Part shown: piece after piece, positions 6,665 through 14,930 of the stretch
Layout of the letters: each line of letters starts with the position of its first letter
Position numbering within the stretch: the stretch's first letter is position 1
DNA from: CAZRNB01 sp964601355
GTDB taxonomy: Bacteria > Planctomycetota > Phycisphaerae > Sedimentisphaerales > Anaerobacaceae
Direction: 5' to 3'
Length of the DNA stretch: 29,069 bases
Assembly: GCA_964601355.1 (NCBI GenBank)
Contig: CAZRNB010000023.1
Location: 1-29,069 of the forward strand
Made by a program: the position numbers and the translations under genes
The notes under the pieces: model-generated
What the model was told of the DNA's origin: nothing
Databases searched by the model: none
The model's input: only the letters and a program-made list of their open reading frames with translations

Positions 6665-8089
6665 CTATTTGATTTTGACAAGGCTGGTAATAAGTGTCCA
6701 AAAGCCTTTGACAAGGCTCCATAGTTGCCGAGGTTGCCTTATCATTTTAAGATAACTGAATATGATTGTGGGTCTTAAGTAGAATTTGCGGAAGAATTTC
6801 TTCTTGCCCTTTTGTAACAGTTCTTCGCTCACACCGTAAGGAATAAACACCGGTGTCCACATATTCATCTTGCCCCAATCATCGTCGAATTTTCCGTATT
6901 TATGTGCGGTCTCATACAACTCCGAACCTGGTAAAGGAGTAGTGAAGGTAACATGGGCATTTGTGAGTGGCAATTCGATGGCAAAATTTATTGTATCTTC
7001 AATCGTCTCCTTGGTCTCTAGGGGAAGTCCCATCATAAAAAATCCTTTTACCAGTATTCCCGCTTTGTCTGTCCACCCAACTACTCGTTTTATCTTTTCC
7101 AGGGTAATATTTTTCTTTACCTCATCTAATATCCTCTGATTGCCGCTTTCTATTCCATAACATATTTGCCAGCAGCCAGCCTTTTTGAATAATTTGACTT
7201 GCTCCAACGAGCGAATATTATCTATTCTGGCATCGCAAGACCATGTTATGTCCAGTTTTTGATCAATAATCAGTTCGCAAATTTTTGTGATGCGTTTTGG
7301 AAAAGCAGTAAAGTTGTCATCATAAAATGAGATGTCCTTAACGCCGTATTTATTTATAAGATCTTTCATCATTGCTATTACGTAATCAGGGCTGTGGCAT
7401 CTTACTTTTCTGCCAAAACAGGCTGTGTCGCAGAAAGTACACTTTCCGTAGCAGCCCCTCGATGTAATAAGAGAGGCTGTAGGCCTACGGTAGGAACGCA
7501 TAGCCGACTGAGAATAACCTTTGGGGAAATTCGGCAGCATATCCCAACTTGGCAAAGGAAGGTCATCAAGGTTCTGGATAAAAGATCTAGGACCAGAACG
7601 AACTATTTTGCCATTGTCACGGAAAGCTATGCCCTGAATCTTACATAAGTTAGTTTTATCGTCGAACTTTGCAACCAATTCGGAAAATGTTTCTTCGCCT
7701 TCACCTATAACAGCAATATCAAATCCGTGAAAACGGTTTAGTGTCTCTTCAGGAACTGCACTGGCGTGGGGTCCTCCTAATACTATGCAAGACTCAGGTC
7801 TTTTTTGTTTTATGTAATCTGCTAATCGCGCGGCGTTATTTATCGATATGGTAACGGCAGTAATGCCGATAATATCAGGATTGAATTGCTCAACTATTGC
7901 ATAAGTTTGTTCTACGTCCAGCCCAAGAGCTGGGGCATCGATGATGGATACATCTGCACCCTGTGGTTTAACAACTGCAGCAAGATTGCATAGGCCCAGA
8001 GGAGGCAATTCGCTGCCTGCTTTGGCTAAAGTTCCATATCTTTCCTCCATCGTGAGCGGCGGATTTATTAACACAACTCTTTTGGTCAT
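6665..8089 (-). CDS. B12-binding-domain radical SAM protein
   Basis: 474 residues. The N-terminal part (about 1-140) is a cobalamin-binding-like Rossmann domain: L-I-N-P-P, P-P-L-G-L, I-I-G-I-T and L-G-G-P-H-A-S. The radical SAM core carries the 4Fe-4S cluster motif at Cys213, Cys217 and Cys220 (C-Y-G-K-C-T-F-C), then Y-D-D-N-F, G-I-E-S-G-N and a G-L-P-x-E-T segment. Relatives catalyse methylations or other radical steps on unreactive carbons. In a polysaccharide locus a C-methylation or sugar rearrangement is possible, but the substrate is unknown. ATG 8089 has a strong AAGGAG ribosome-binding site. The gene lies between the intact and the broken WecG copies. The C-terminus is basic and has no obvious membrane anchor. 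Confidence 0.92.
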   Translation of the reverse strand: MTKRVVLINPPLTMEERYGTLAKAGSELPPLGLCNLAAVVKPQGADVSIIDAPALGLDVEQTYAIVEQFNPDIIGITAVTISINNAARLADYIKQKRPESCIVLGGPHASAVPEETLNRFHGFDIAVIGEGEETFSELVAKFDDKTNLCKIQGIAFRDNGKIVRSGPRSFIQNLDDLPLPSWDMLPNFPKGYSQSAMRSYRRPTASLITSRGCYGKCTFCDTACFGRKVRCHSPDYVIAMMKDLINKYGVKDISFYDDNFTAFPKRITKICELIIDQKLDITWSCDARIDNIRSLEQVKLFKKAGCWQICYGIESGNQRILDEVKKNITLEKIKRVVGWTDKAGILVKGFFMMGLPLETKETIEDTINFAIELPLTNAHVTFTTPLPGSELYETAHKYGKFDDDWGKMNMWTPVFIPYGVSEELLQKGKKKFFRKFYLRPTIIFSYLKMIRQPRQLWSLVKGFWTLITSLVKIK

Positions 8090-8423
8090 GATGAACTCCT
8101 TTTTATCGCATGGATATGCATGCCTACTATAATTACTTGCACTCGGTAAACCTCTTTCAAGAATATCGGTGGGGATATGAATTTACTGACAATACTGATC
8201 CCCTTCAAGCAGTTCATAGAATTAGGTAAGATTTCGTCACCGGACGAACATAAAGGAGGAGCACGCGAAACAGCGAAAATAAACAACCAAACATAAATGG
8301 CCTATCGTTCAATAGAGATTCGGAGGCAACATCCATATCAGAACCCTTGCACATTGACAGAGATCGAAAGGAAAGACCAAAACACTATCAAAAATTACAT
8401 TTGCTTAATGGGTTGCACTACGC
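8090..8423. other. 334-bp spacer between WecG and the radical SAM gene
   Basis: No convincing gene, RNA or terminator was seen. Only the strong ribosome-binding site of the radical SAM gene stands out at its left end. As one of the longest spacers in the cluster it may hold an internal promoter, but no good -35/-10 pair was recognised. Confidence 0.5.
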
Positions 8424-9134
8424 TTATATCGTGTTGGTCAGCACCTTCCATACTATGGGGAGACTCCGAAGTAGACGAAGCAGACGTCTCCATCTTTTCG
8501 GTTTCTTGAGATTGTGGAAATGGCGGTAAAACCCTTCCCATTTGAATATTTTTATCCACCACTCAGGAACGGGAGACACTTTCCCTGCATAAAGATCGAG
8601 GCTCCCTCCAATTCCCATATAGAGGGCGGGGTGTATCTTGAAAAGCTCCTCCATTAGAAACTCCTGCTTTGGCGATCCCAACGCAACAAAAACAATATCC
8701 GGCTTTGTGTTCCTAATATCTTCTTTCAACTGAACGAAGCCATCCTTATCAAGGAAACCGTTCCTTGCACCAACTATCTCCGGTCGGAATTGGATGGTCA
8801 GTTTTTCCAGTGTCGTCGTCAGGACAGCTTCTTCAGCGCCCACTATATAGAAACGCCTATCGTTGAATCTCTGAATGATTCTCAACCATAAGTCTGCACC
8901 GCGTATTTTCGGAACGTAGTAGCCTTTTCGTTTGAGGGCCCAAACCGTTCCAATCCCATCCGCATAACCCACACCGTTATTGACAATACGACGGAAATTG
9001 TGATCTTTGCTTAAGAGCTTCTCAGCACCAACTGCTATCAGAAGCGTACTGCGATTGACAAGGAAATCACAAAGCTGCTCCATGTTAACGAATGGATATA
9101 CCTTAAGACCACAGATTCGCACGGGATCAATCAT
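8424..9134 (-). CDS. WecG/TagA/CpsF-family glycosyltransferase (intact copy)
   Basis: 236 residues from ATG 9134, typical of the family. That start overlaps the preceding stop as ATGA; longer upstream starts would only read into the neighbouring gene. Family motifs: Y-A-D-G-I-G-T, R-G-A-D-L-W, Y-I-V-G-A, F-V-A-L-G-S-P-K-Q-E-F and G-I-G-G-S-L-D-L-Y-A-G. WecG/TagA enzymes move ManNAc or ManNAcA from UDP to undecaprenyl-PP-GlcNAc at the inner face of the membrane. With WecA and WecB in the same cluster this is the expected second step of repeat-unit assembly. Translational coupling to the alpha/alpha-barrel protein indicates shared expression. Confidence 0.9.
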   Translation of the reverse strand: MIDPVRICGLKVYPFVNMEQLCDFLVNRSTLLIAVGAEKLLSKDHNFRRIVNNGVGYADGIGTVWALKRKGYYVPKIRGADLWLRIIQRFNDRRFYIVGAEEAVLTTTLEKLTIQFRPEIVGARNGFLDKDGFVQLKEDIRNTKPDIVFVALGSPKQEFLMEELFKIHPALYMGIGGSLDLYAGKVSPVPEWWIKIFKWEGFYRHFHNLKKPKRWRRLLRLLRSLPIVWKVLTNTI

Positions 9135-10306
9135 TTCTGAACACCCTCTTGTCTTGGTAGTCGAGACCGAGTCAACATGTACTTGGTCAACGCATGAAAT
9201 GCCCAAGCCTGGGACCATCGCATATAAGGAACTCTGTTGGTAAAATAACGACCCTTCCTGAAATAAAAATAACCTGTGGAATCCAGCATATTTCCGAGTG
9301 TCCAGTTCAGAATGCGATCTGTAAGTTCTCGATAGCAAGGACCTTCTCCTGAAAAAAATGAAATCGCTTGTGCCGGTGCGTGAATATCAATCGGATAGAT
9401 CCTATTGTGATAATATTTCGGGGTGCCGTCCTCCAGAAAGAACTTGTCTGCGTAGTATTTAACCCCCCGATAATATGCATCCTTATATTCAGTGCCCTCG
9501 TTCAATTGCAGGAAATAATGGATTGCTTCAAGGTTGAATCCGGTATGAAACGAATCTATCCAATGGGAGCCTTCCTTCTCAGAATAATACCAGGAACCAT
9601 CATCCTTCTGGTATTTCATATTGTATGTCAAGGCGGACAATGCAGGATAGCGTAAAGTATCATCACCTGTTATATGAGCTAGACGGATAAGCAGAGATGC
9701 ACCCAACAGGTTGGCATTGTGTACGGCATAATGGTCCAACGGTGTATAACTGAAACAGAAAGTTGCCCCATCTTTCATCCGGTTCAAATCATTCAGGATG
9801 AAATCCTTGATCGGCATCGCCATATCCAAAGCGTCCGACATACCTGTATATTTATACGTATCCAACAGTGCTTGACCGATAAACGACGAATTGACAATGG
9901 TTGGTGTAAATTTCGGCACAAAGAAAGCCCGGGACTGCCAGTCGAAATTATAGCCCCAGCAGTTGCCGGAGTATCCCTTGCTCTTCGACTGCTCGAGTAG
10001 GTTGAGCAGGTACTCGATCCGTTCGAGGTATTGCGGCGCTTTTTCAAGGGCGTACAGCCTTGCGTATCCCCAGAGAAACAACCCTATCGCTTTTGGGTTG
10101 TGTGCTCTTCGTACACCAAGAATTGGCCGAAGATTAAAAGGAAGCCGCTTGAGAGCCTGAGTAAACGCAATTCGAACCCACTTGCTCCTGCAAGCCAACA
10201 ATCTCAGCAATGGGCTGTTCAGGGCGTCGTATGGGTCATAGCCAGCATAGTTGTATCTTTCAATATACGACAAGAGACTTATCAAATGGGGCTGAACGTT
10301 GATCAT
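9131..10306 (-). CDS. Alpha/alpha-barrel (six-hairpin-like) protein of polysaccharide loci
   Basis: 391 residues rich in Trp, Tyr and His with repeated helical hairpins, resembling (alpha/alpha)6-barrel glycosidase or lyase relatives. Segments such as G-Y-S-G-N-C-W-G-Y-N-F-D-W-Q, D-G-S-W-Y-Y and S-F-H-T-G-F-N-L-E line the likely cleft. There is no signal peptide, so it is probably cytoplasmic. The family often sits beside bi-domain oxidoreductases, as here, 12 bp downstream, but its reaction is not established to my knowledge. It ends in a 4-bp ATGA overlap with the WecG gene. It may act on a sugar intermediate or on the lipid-linked oligosaccharide. Confidence 0.75.
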   Translation of the reverse strand: MINVQPHLISLLSYIERYNYAGYDPYDALNSPLLRLLACRSKWVRIAFTQALKRLPFNLRPILGVRRAHNPKAIGLFLWGYARLYALEKAPQYLERIEYLLNLLEQSKSKGYSGNCWGYNFDWQSRAFFVPKFTPTIVNSSFIGQALLDTYKYTGMSDALDMAMPIKDFILNDLNRMKDGATFCFSYTPLDHYAVHNANLLGASLLIRLAHITGDDTLRYPALSALTYNMKYQKDDGSWYYSEKEGSHWIDSFHTGFNLEAIHYFLQLNEGTEYKDAYYRGVKYYADKFFLEDGTPKYYHNRIYPIDIHAPAQAISFFSGEGPCYRELTDRILNWTLGNMLDSTGYFYFRKGRYFTNRVPYMRWSQAWAFHALTKYMLTRSRLPRQEGVQK

Positions 10307-10318
10307 ACGATGGCGATT

Positions 10319-12460
10319 TTATAGAGAAATGACTTGCCTTGTTTTAATAGACTCGATTACAGCGAAACAAGCCTTTGTTACTGTAAATATCTCATTTGGA
10401 TCTATCAGTGGCTTTCCACCTGTCTTGACACGCTCTATGAATTTACGAACCATGTTGGCTTGGCCTTTGTCCTGACTGAGCAGTTTCTTCCGATATGGTT
10501 TGCCCTTACCACAAATCTCTAGAGCCTTGAAGTCACGGATAATGCCAGTTAGACCGGAGGCATAAACCTCGATATATTCCTTTGAAAGTTCCTTTGAGCC
10601 GTTGGCAAAGTAGCAAACGATACCGATAGAACCATTTGCGAAGGAGATATTGATGCTGATCGTATCATTAAGGGCATCAGGATCAGGAATGGCGTTGGCG
10701 TGTACTGTAACGGGCAGTGCCCCGCACATCCAGGTCAAAAAGTCAATGAAGTGACACACCTCTCCAATAATTCTGCCGCCACCGATTTCCACATCCTGGA
10801 TCCATGTATCCTTTGGTATGGCTCCGGCGTTCACGCGGTAGATTATCGAGATAGGTCCTCCGCCGATTCTGGACTTCAGTTCTCGTGCCAAGGGTGCGAA
10901 ACGCCGGTTGAACCCGACCATCAGAAGCCTATCATTATGTTGTTGGTATAGACCCTGTATTTCATCCAGTTCTTCCTGTTTAATGCACAAAGGCTTTTCT
11001 GTGAACACGTGCTTTCCCGCCTCGAGGCCCTGTTTGACATATTTAGCGTGGCTATCGTGCCGTGTCGCAATAAAGACGGTATTAATATCAGGATTCTTTA
11101 GAATGTCATTTACTGAAGAGGTACAGAATTCGAATCCAAAACGCTCGGCAACACGTTTAGACGTCGTACCTGACTGAGTCATAACCCCTTTGCACACGAC
11201 ATCCTTATCCTTCTTGGGGATATTGGGCAAGAGATTACCCTGTGCATAGCTGCCTGCCCCTATAAAGGCAAGATTAACCTTGCCATATTCCGAGACGCTT
11301 CGGATTACAATTTTATCCTTTTTGGGTGGTTTGCTTACGTCGTATTTAATAACCACACCCAGAAACGGCTCTGACCGATTTACTATCATATCGTATGCTT
11401 TGGGCGCATCCTCAAGATCAAATTCGTGTGTGGTTAGATAATCGATATCAATCCGCCCCGAGTGCACCAGGTCCTGGAACGCCTGCATATTCCGATTCTC
11501 TGTCCAGCGCACATAGGCCGTCGGATAATCCAGCCCTTTCTCCTCGTAGTCTGGGTCGTAACGGCCCGGCCCGTAGGAGCATGACATCCTCAATTCGAGT
11601 TCTTTCCGGTACCAATGGGGTTCTCGTTCAAATCCTGTCGGAACCGCACCGACGACAACCACTCTGCCCTTCTTCCGGGCAATCCGTCCTGCAAAGTTCA
11701 CGGGGTCGAGACTATCCGTTGCGGCAGTAATGAGAATAGCATCAACACCTAAACCATCCGTAAGCGAATCGATATGTTCGGCGATCCCAGGCTCATCGCG
11801 GACCCATGCGCCGTCACAGCAGTGCTGCTTCGCCAGCTCGACGGCGAAGCCCTGCACATCGATCCCGTACGTCCGGACCCCGGCGGCGCGCAACATGAGG
11901 CAAGTTAACTGTCCAAGCAGGCCGAGGCCAATCACAGCACAACTCTCACCCAACCTCAGATCCGCCTGGCGAATGCCCTGTAGTGCGATAGCCCCGAGGG
12001 TGTTATAGCTGGCCAGCTTGAGATCCGCACCTTCCGGCAACTTCACGCAGAGATTCACCGGCACACATACTATTTCTGCGTGATTAGCATATCCACCACC
12101 TGCACATGCAACTTTATCACCTACACTAAATCCTTGAACTCCACCTCCGACTTCGATCACCTGTCCCGCCGAACTATAGCCGAGTGGTGAATAAGCATCG
12201 AGCTTCTTCATGACGGCCCGATAGGTCTGAACAGGTCCCTGCTTCTTCAGAACATCGAGGACCTGCCGGACCTGCTGCGGCCGTTCCTTCGCCTTGCCGA
12301 TCAGGCCCTTCCGCGCGGTCTTAACCGTCGAGCCCTCCGTCCCGGCACTGATGAGGGAATAGTGATTCCGCACCAGAATCATTCCCGCCCCGACCTGCGG
12401 CCAAGGAAGATCCTGAACTGTGAGTTCACCGGATTTGAGTTGTTGGGTCAATTGATCCAT
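10319..12460 (-). CDS. Bi-domain oxidoreductase (zinc-type MDR plus Gfo/Idh/MocA)
   Basis: 713 residues. Residues 1 to about 380 form a medium-chain dehydrogenase domain: substrate region with S-L-I-S-A-G-T-E, nucleotide-binding V-I-G-L-G-L-L-G-Q and V-V-V-V-G-A-V. Residues from about 395 form a Gfo/Idh/MocA NAD(P)-binding domain: F-I-G-A-G-S-Y-A-Q-G, then the E-K-P-L-C motif and a G-G-G-R-I-I-G-E-V-C-H segment with the usual His. Such fusions are frequent in exopolysaccharide clusters and probably oxidise and re-reduce a nucleotide or lipid-linked sugar, allowing epimerisation or deoxygenation. The exact substrate is unknown. The gene is followed at once by the alpha/alpha-barrel protein, and the two form a conserved pair in other genomes. 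Confidence 0.9.
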   Translation of the reverse strand: MDQLTQQLKSGELTVQDLPWPQVGAGMILVRNHYSLISAGTEGSTVKTARKGLIGKAKERPQQVRQVLDVLKKQGPVQTYRAVMKKLDAYSPLGYSSAGQVIEVGGGVQGFSVGDKVACAGGGYANHAEIVCVPVNLCVKLPEGADLKLASYNTLGAIALQGIRQADLRLGESCAVIGLGLLGQLTCLMLRAAGVRTYGIDVQGFAVELAKQHCCDGAWVRDEPGIAEHIDSLTDGLGVDAILITAATDSLDPVNFAGRIARKKGRVVVVGAVPTGFEREPHWYRKELELRMSCSYGPGRYDPDYEEKGLDYPTAYVRWTENRNMQAFQDLVHSGRIDIDYLTTHEFDLEDAPKAYDMIVNRSEPFLGVVIKYDVSKPPKKDKIVIRSVSEYGKVNLAFIGAGSYAQGNLLPNIPKKDKDVVCKGVMTQSGTTSKRVAERFGFEFCTSSVNDILKNPDINTVFIATRHDSHAKYVKQGLEAGKHVFTEKPLCIKQEELDEIQGLYQQHNDRLLMVGFNRRFAPLARELKSRIGGGPISIIYRVNAGAIPKDTWIQDVEIGGGRIIGEVCHFIDFLTWMCGALPVTVHANAIPDPDALNDTISINISFANGSIGIVCYFANGSKELSKEYIEVYASGLTGIIRDFKALEICGKGKPYRKKLLSQDKGQANMVRKFIERVKTGGKPLIDPNEIFTVTKACFAVIESIKTRQVISL

Positions 12461-12490
12461 ATTACATATTACGTAGATAAAGCCTTCATT

Positions 12491-13528
12491 TTATACCTTA
12501 CTACTGCCGTATATCTCTTCATCGAATATAGTCTTCACCCAGTTAGATAGAGAGTACTGTTCAAGAACGTCGTTCCAGACAAACTCCGTATCCATGACAA
12601 ACGCCGGATCGATGAAGGGATTCTCATTATCGACTATCAGTATATTCCTTGGATCATAGAAAGGCTCCTCGACAATGTGTTTATTCGTGGTAATCAACTT
12701 TTTACCTGCTCCAAGAACCTCAAACACCCTGATCGCAAGCCCTGTCTGAATCTGTTGTGGCAGATCGAGTATGGCTTTTGCTCTTCTGTAGTATCGAATG
12801 ATTCCCGCCTGTGACAAAGCTCTCGAATGCACCTTTAACATCAGTTGGCCTGCCAAGAAACTTCTTACATAGAACCTCTTGCTCACATACATATAGTGAA
12901 AAAACCTTATCCCCTGCTTCTCACAGAGCTTCTCAAAGTCCATTACATAACGGTATCTACGGTACTTGTTGAGACTCCCGATGAATAATATGTCTATATC
13001 ATATTTTTCCTTGAAAATCTCCTTTCTGAGATTACAATACTGCTTAACATAGAACAATGGGAGATAATGCAGGCCCCTGTATGTTCTGCAGTCTTGCCTG
13101 TCGAACGAATAGACCCGGTCAAACAAAGGGACAAGATCAAGCAAGGTGATTCCAAATTCTGTCTCTCTCACAGAATCCCAGTGATAGTTCAAGAACCTCG
13201 CATTTGGGTTGCGTATTCTCAATTCCTCGTAGAAGTCCTTTAGAAGTTGCCACCCCGATACAACGAATACATAGTCGTATTTGCAGCCCTTTGTTCTCTC
13301 CAGAATACTCCTCGCATAAGCCCTATTGAACTCAACAAAGAGTTTCTTGCTGGTACAATTCAAACCCCAATACACATAGTTCCATGGTGTGTGATACTTC
13401 CTTACAGAGAAATAATCCAGAACGGCCCCAGCTTTCTCAATAGCGTCCCTGATGTGATTATGATAATCATAATATTCGTAGCCAAGGAACAATACGCGTT
13501 TGCCGTCCAAGAACCTCTCTTCGCTCAT
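12491..13528 (-). CDS. CgeB-like glycosyltransferase
   Basis: 345 residues. A Rossmann-type N-terminus (R-V-L-F-L-G-Y-E-Y-Y-D-Y-H) is followed by an N-Y-H-W-D-S region. The C-terminal half carries I-L-D-L-P-Q-Q-I-Q-T-G-L and R-V-F-E-V-L-G-A-G-K-K-L-I-T-T, the nucleotide-sugar binding pattern of CgeB/GT-B relatives. Those are spore and capsule sugar transferases of uncertain donor. The start has AGG upstream and is 13 bp after the SDR stop, so the two are coupled. The product should be a soluble or peripheral cytoplasmic enzyme adding one sugar of the repeat unit. Donor and acceptor cannot be inferred. Confidence 0.75.
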   Translation of the reverse strand: MSEERFLDGKRVLFLGYEYYDYHNHIRDAIEKAGAVLDYFSVRKYHTPWNYVYWGLNCTSKKLFVEFNRAYARSILERTKGCKYDYVFVVSGWQLLKDFYEELRIRNPNARFLNYHWDSVRETEFGITLLDLVPLFDRVYSFDRQDCRTYRGLHYLPLFYVKQYCNLRKEIFKEKYDIDILFIGSLNKYRRYRYVMDFEKLCEKQGIRFFHYMYVSKRFYVRSFLAGQLMLKVHSRALSQAGIIRYYRRAKAILDLPQQIQTGLAIRVFEVLGAGKKLITTNKHIVEEPFYDPRNILIVDNENPFIDPAFVMDTEFVWNDVLEQYSLSNWVKTIFDEEIYGSSKV

Positions 13529-13541
13529 ATCCTGCCTTGAC

Positions 13542-14675
13542 CTACTTGAACAATCCTCGCTCCCTCATCTCCTCGATGCTGCTGCTGAAACGATCTTCCT
13601 CGACCTTCTGCCCATTTACCCATTCCACGAACCTCCCGATGCCATCCCTAAAATCATATTTGGGGTCGAACCCCAACACTGTTCTGATCTTAGTCAAATC
13701 CGCGTAGTTTTGCCGAATGTCTCCAAGCCGGAAATTGCCACTGACGACAGCCTCGACCGAAGAACCATACGCTTCTATAAGCGTTTCGGTAACTGTCAAT
13801 ACGGTAGTCGGCGTGCCCGTTCCCACATTGAAAACCTCATTGACGATGTCTTTGTTTTCTATTCCCAGTACCGTTGCCTCAACCACATCATCAATGTAGA
13901 CAAAGTCACGGCTTTCTTTCCCATCTTCAAAGATATTCAGGTCGCTATGATTTTTGATCTGCGTTGAAAATATTGATAGGATCCCTGTGTATGGATTTGA
14001 TAATGATTGACCCGGTCCATACACATTCTGGTATCGGAATGCTATCGCTGGAATACCCAGTGATTTACAGACAGTCAATACCATTTGCTCCTGACTTTGC
14101 TTTGTTATGCCATAAACCGATGTTGGATGTGCTTTTGAGCTCTCGTCCGTAGCTCTTGATTCAACAATACAACCACAGTGCGGACATGTACACTCAAATT
14201 GCGCCCGCAAAAGATCTCTCTCTTGACGCGCCTCGGGGTATACAATTCCATGCTCACTACAGATATATTTCCCTTCGCCATATATCGCTCGTGAAGATGC
14301 GACGATGACCTTCCTCACGGAGTGTCTTTCGTTTGTAAGGTAGTGAAGCAGATTTGCCGAGCCTTCAATATTGACTTCAACATATCGCGAAATTTCATAC
14401 ATTGATTGACCAGTGCCTGTCTCGGCTGCAAGATGAACAACAACATCCTGGTGCTGAATGGCCTTGTGCCAATCTGAAATATTCCTGACGTCGCCCTTGA
14501 TGAAATTAACGCGGTCCTTGATTGCCAAATACGAGGGAGAAGATTGATCCTTTCCATGAACTTGAGGGGAAAGGTTATCCAGAACAGTGACATCATAAGC
14601 CTTTTTGATCAGCTTCAGTGTCAGATTCGAGCCTATGAATCCGGCCCCTCCGGTAATCAGAATGTTCTTGTTCAT
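13542..14675 (-). CDS. Extended SDR epimerase, dTDP-L-rhamnose 4-epimerase-like
   Basis: 377 residues. NAD-binding T-G-G-A-G-F-I-G at 8-15, H-L-A-A-E-T-G-T-G, A-S-S-R-A-I-Y-G-E-G as the Ser/Thr segment, and catalytic Tyr-x3-Lys in V-Y-G-I-T-K. A Cys-rich insert between these (C-T-C-P-H-C-G-C, four Cys) is unusual for SDRs and recalls the dTDP-L-rhamnose 4-epimerase (WbiB/TllA-like) branch, which makes dTDP-6-deoxy-L-talose. No rmlABCD genes are in the window, so substrate supply would be from elsewhere. Alternatives are other UDP-sugar 4-epimerases. The insert could bind a metal or be a structural loop. Confidence is high for the family, moderate for the substrate. Confidence 0.88.
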   Translation of the reverse strand: MNKNILITGGAGFIGSNLTLKLIKKAYDVTVLDNLSPQVHGKDQSSPSYLAIKDRVNFIKGDVRNISDWHKAIQHQDVVVHLAAETGTGQSMYEISRYVEVNIEGSANLLHYLTNERHSVRKVIVASSRAIYGEGKYICSEHGIVYPEARQERDLLRAQFECTCPHCGCIVESRATDESSKAHPTSVYGITKQSQEQMVLTVCKSLGIPAIAFRYQNVYGPGQSLSNPYTGILSIFSTQIKNHSDLNIFEDGKESRDFVYIDDVVEATVLGIENKDIVNEVFNVGTGTPTTVLTVTETLIEAYGSSVEAVVSGNFRLGDIRQNYADLTKIRTVLGFDPKYDFRDGIGRFVEWVNGQKVEEDRFSSSIEEMRERGLFK

Positions 14676-14696
14676 AAATGGATTTGCCAGAAGAAT

Positions 14697-14867
14697 CTAC
14701 AAGTTTGGCTGGACATTGGCCGTTCTTATGTTCCGCTCCCGTTTTATGTAGCACCTGTTACGAGAGTCCTCCTTAAAGTGACGTGCGAACTCAAATAGAG
14801 GTGTTGGAGAGGAGTTCCTCACTATCAGCTTGAGCAAAAAACAGATCGAACTGCCATAAGACTCCAT
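14697..14867 (-). CDS. Small ORF or remnant, 56 residues, function unknown
   Basis: An ATG-initiated frame in the 255-bp spacer before the SDR gene. It is basic, with S-S-P-T-P-L-F-E-F-A-R-H-F and a charged C-terminus (Y-I-K-R-E-R-N-I-R-T-A). The frame stays open for about 10 codons upstream of the ATG. It looks more like the tail of a lost larger gene than a complete small protein, but I cannot assign it. Confidence 0.25.
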   Translation of the reverse strand: MESYGSSICFLLKLIVRNSSPTPLFEFARHFKEDSRNRCYIKRERNIRTANVQPNL

Positions 14868-14930
14868 CCTTGGGTTGAGATGGTTAGACCGAAATAGTGT
14901 AAAGATAAATCAATATAATTATAATTTTGC

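Noticed and set aside
8086..8286. 66-codon minus-strand frame upstream of the radical SAM gene
   Set aside because: No recognisable motifs; it overlaps the start region and strong ribosome-binding site of the real gene.
9135..9338. N-terminal extension of the intact WecG gene
   Set aside because: It would read out of frame through the end of the alpha/alpha-barrel gene; ATG 9134 with ATGA overlap gives a normal-length protein.
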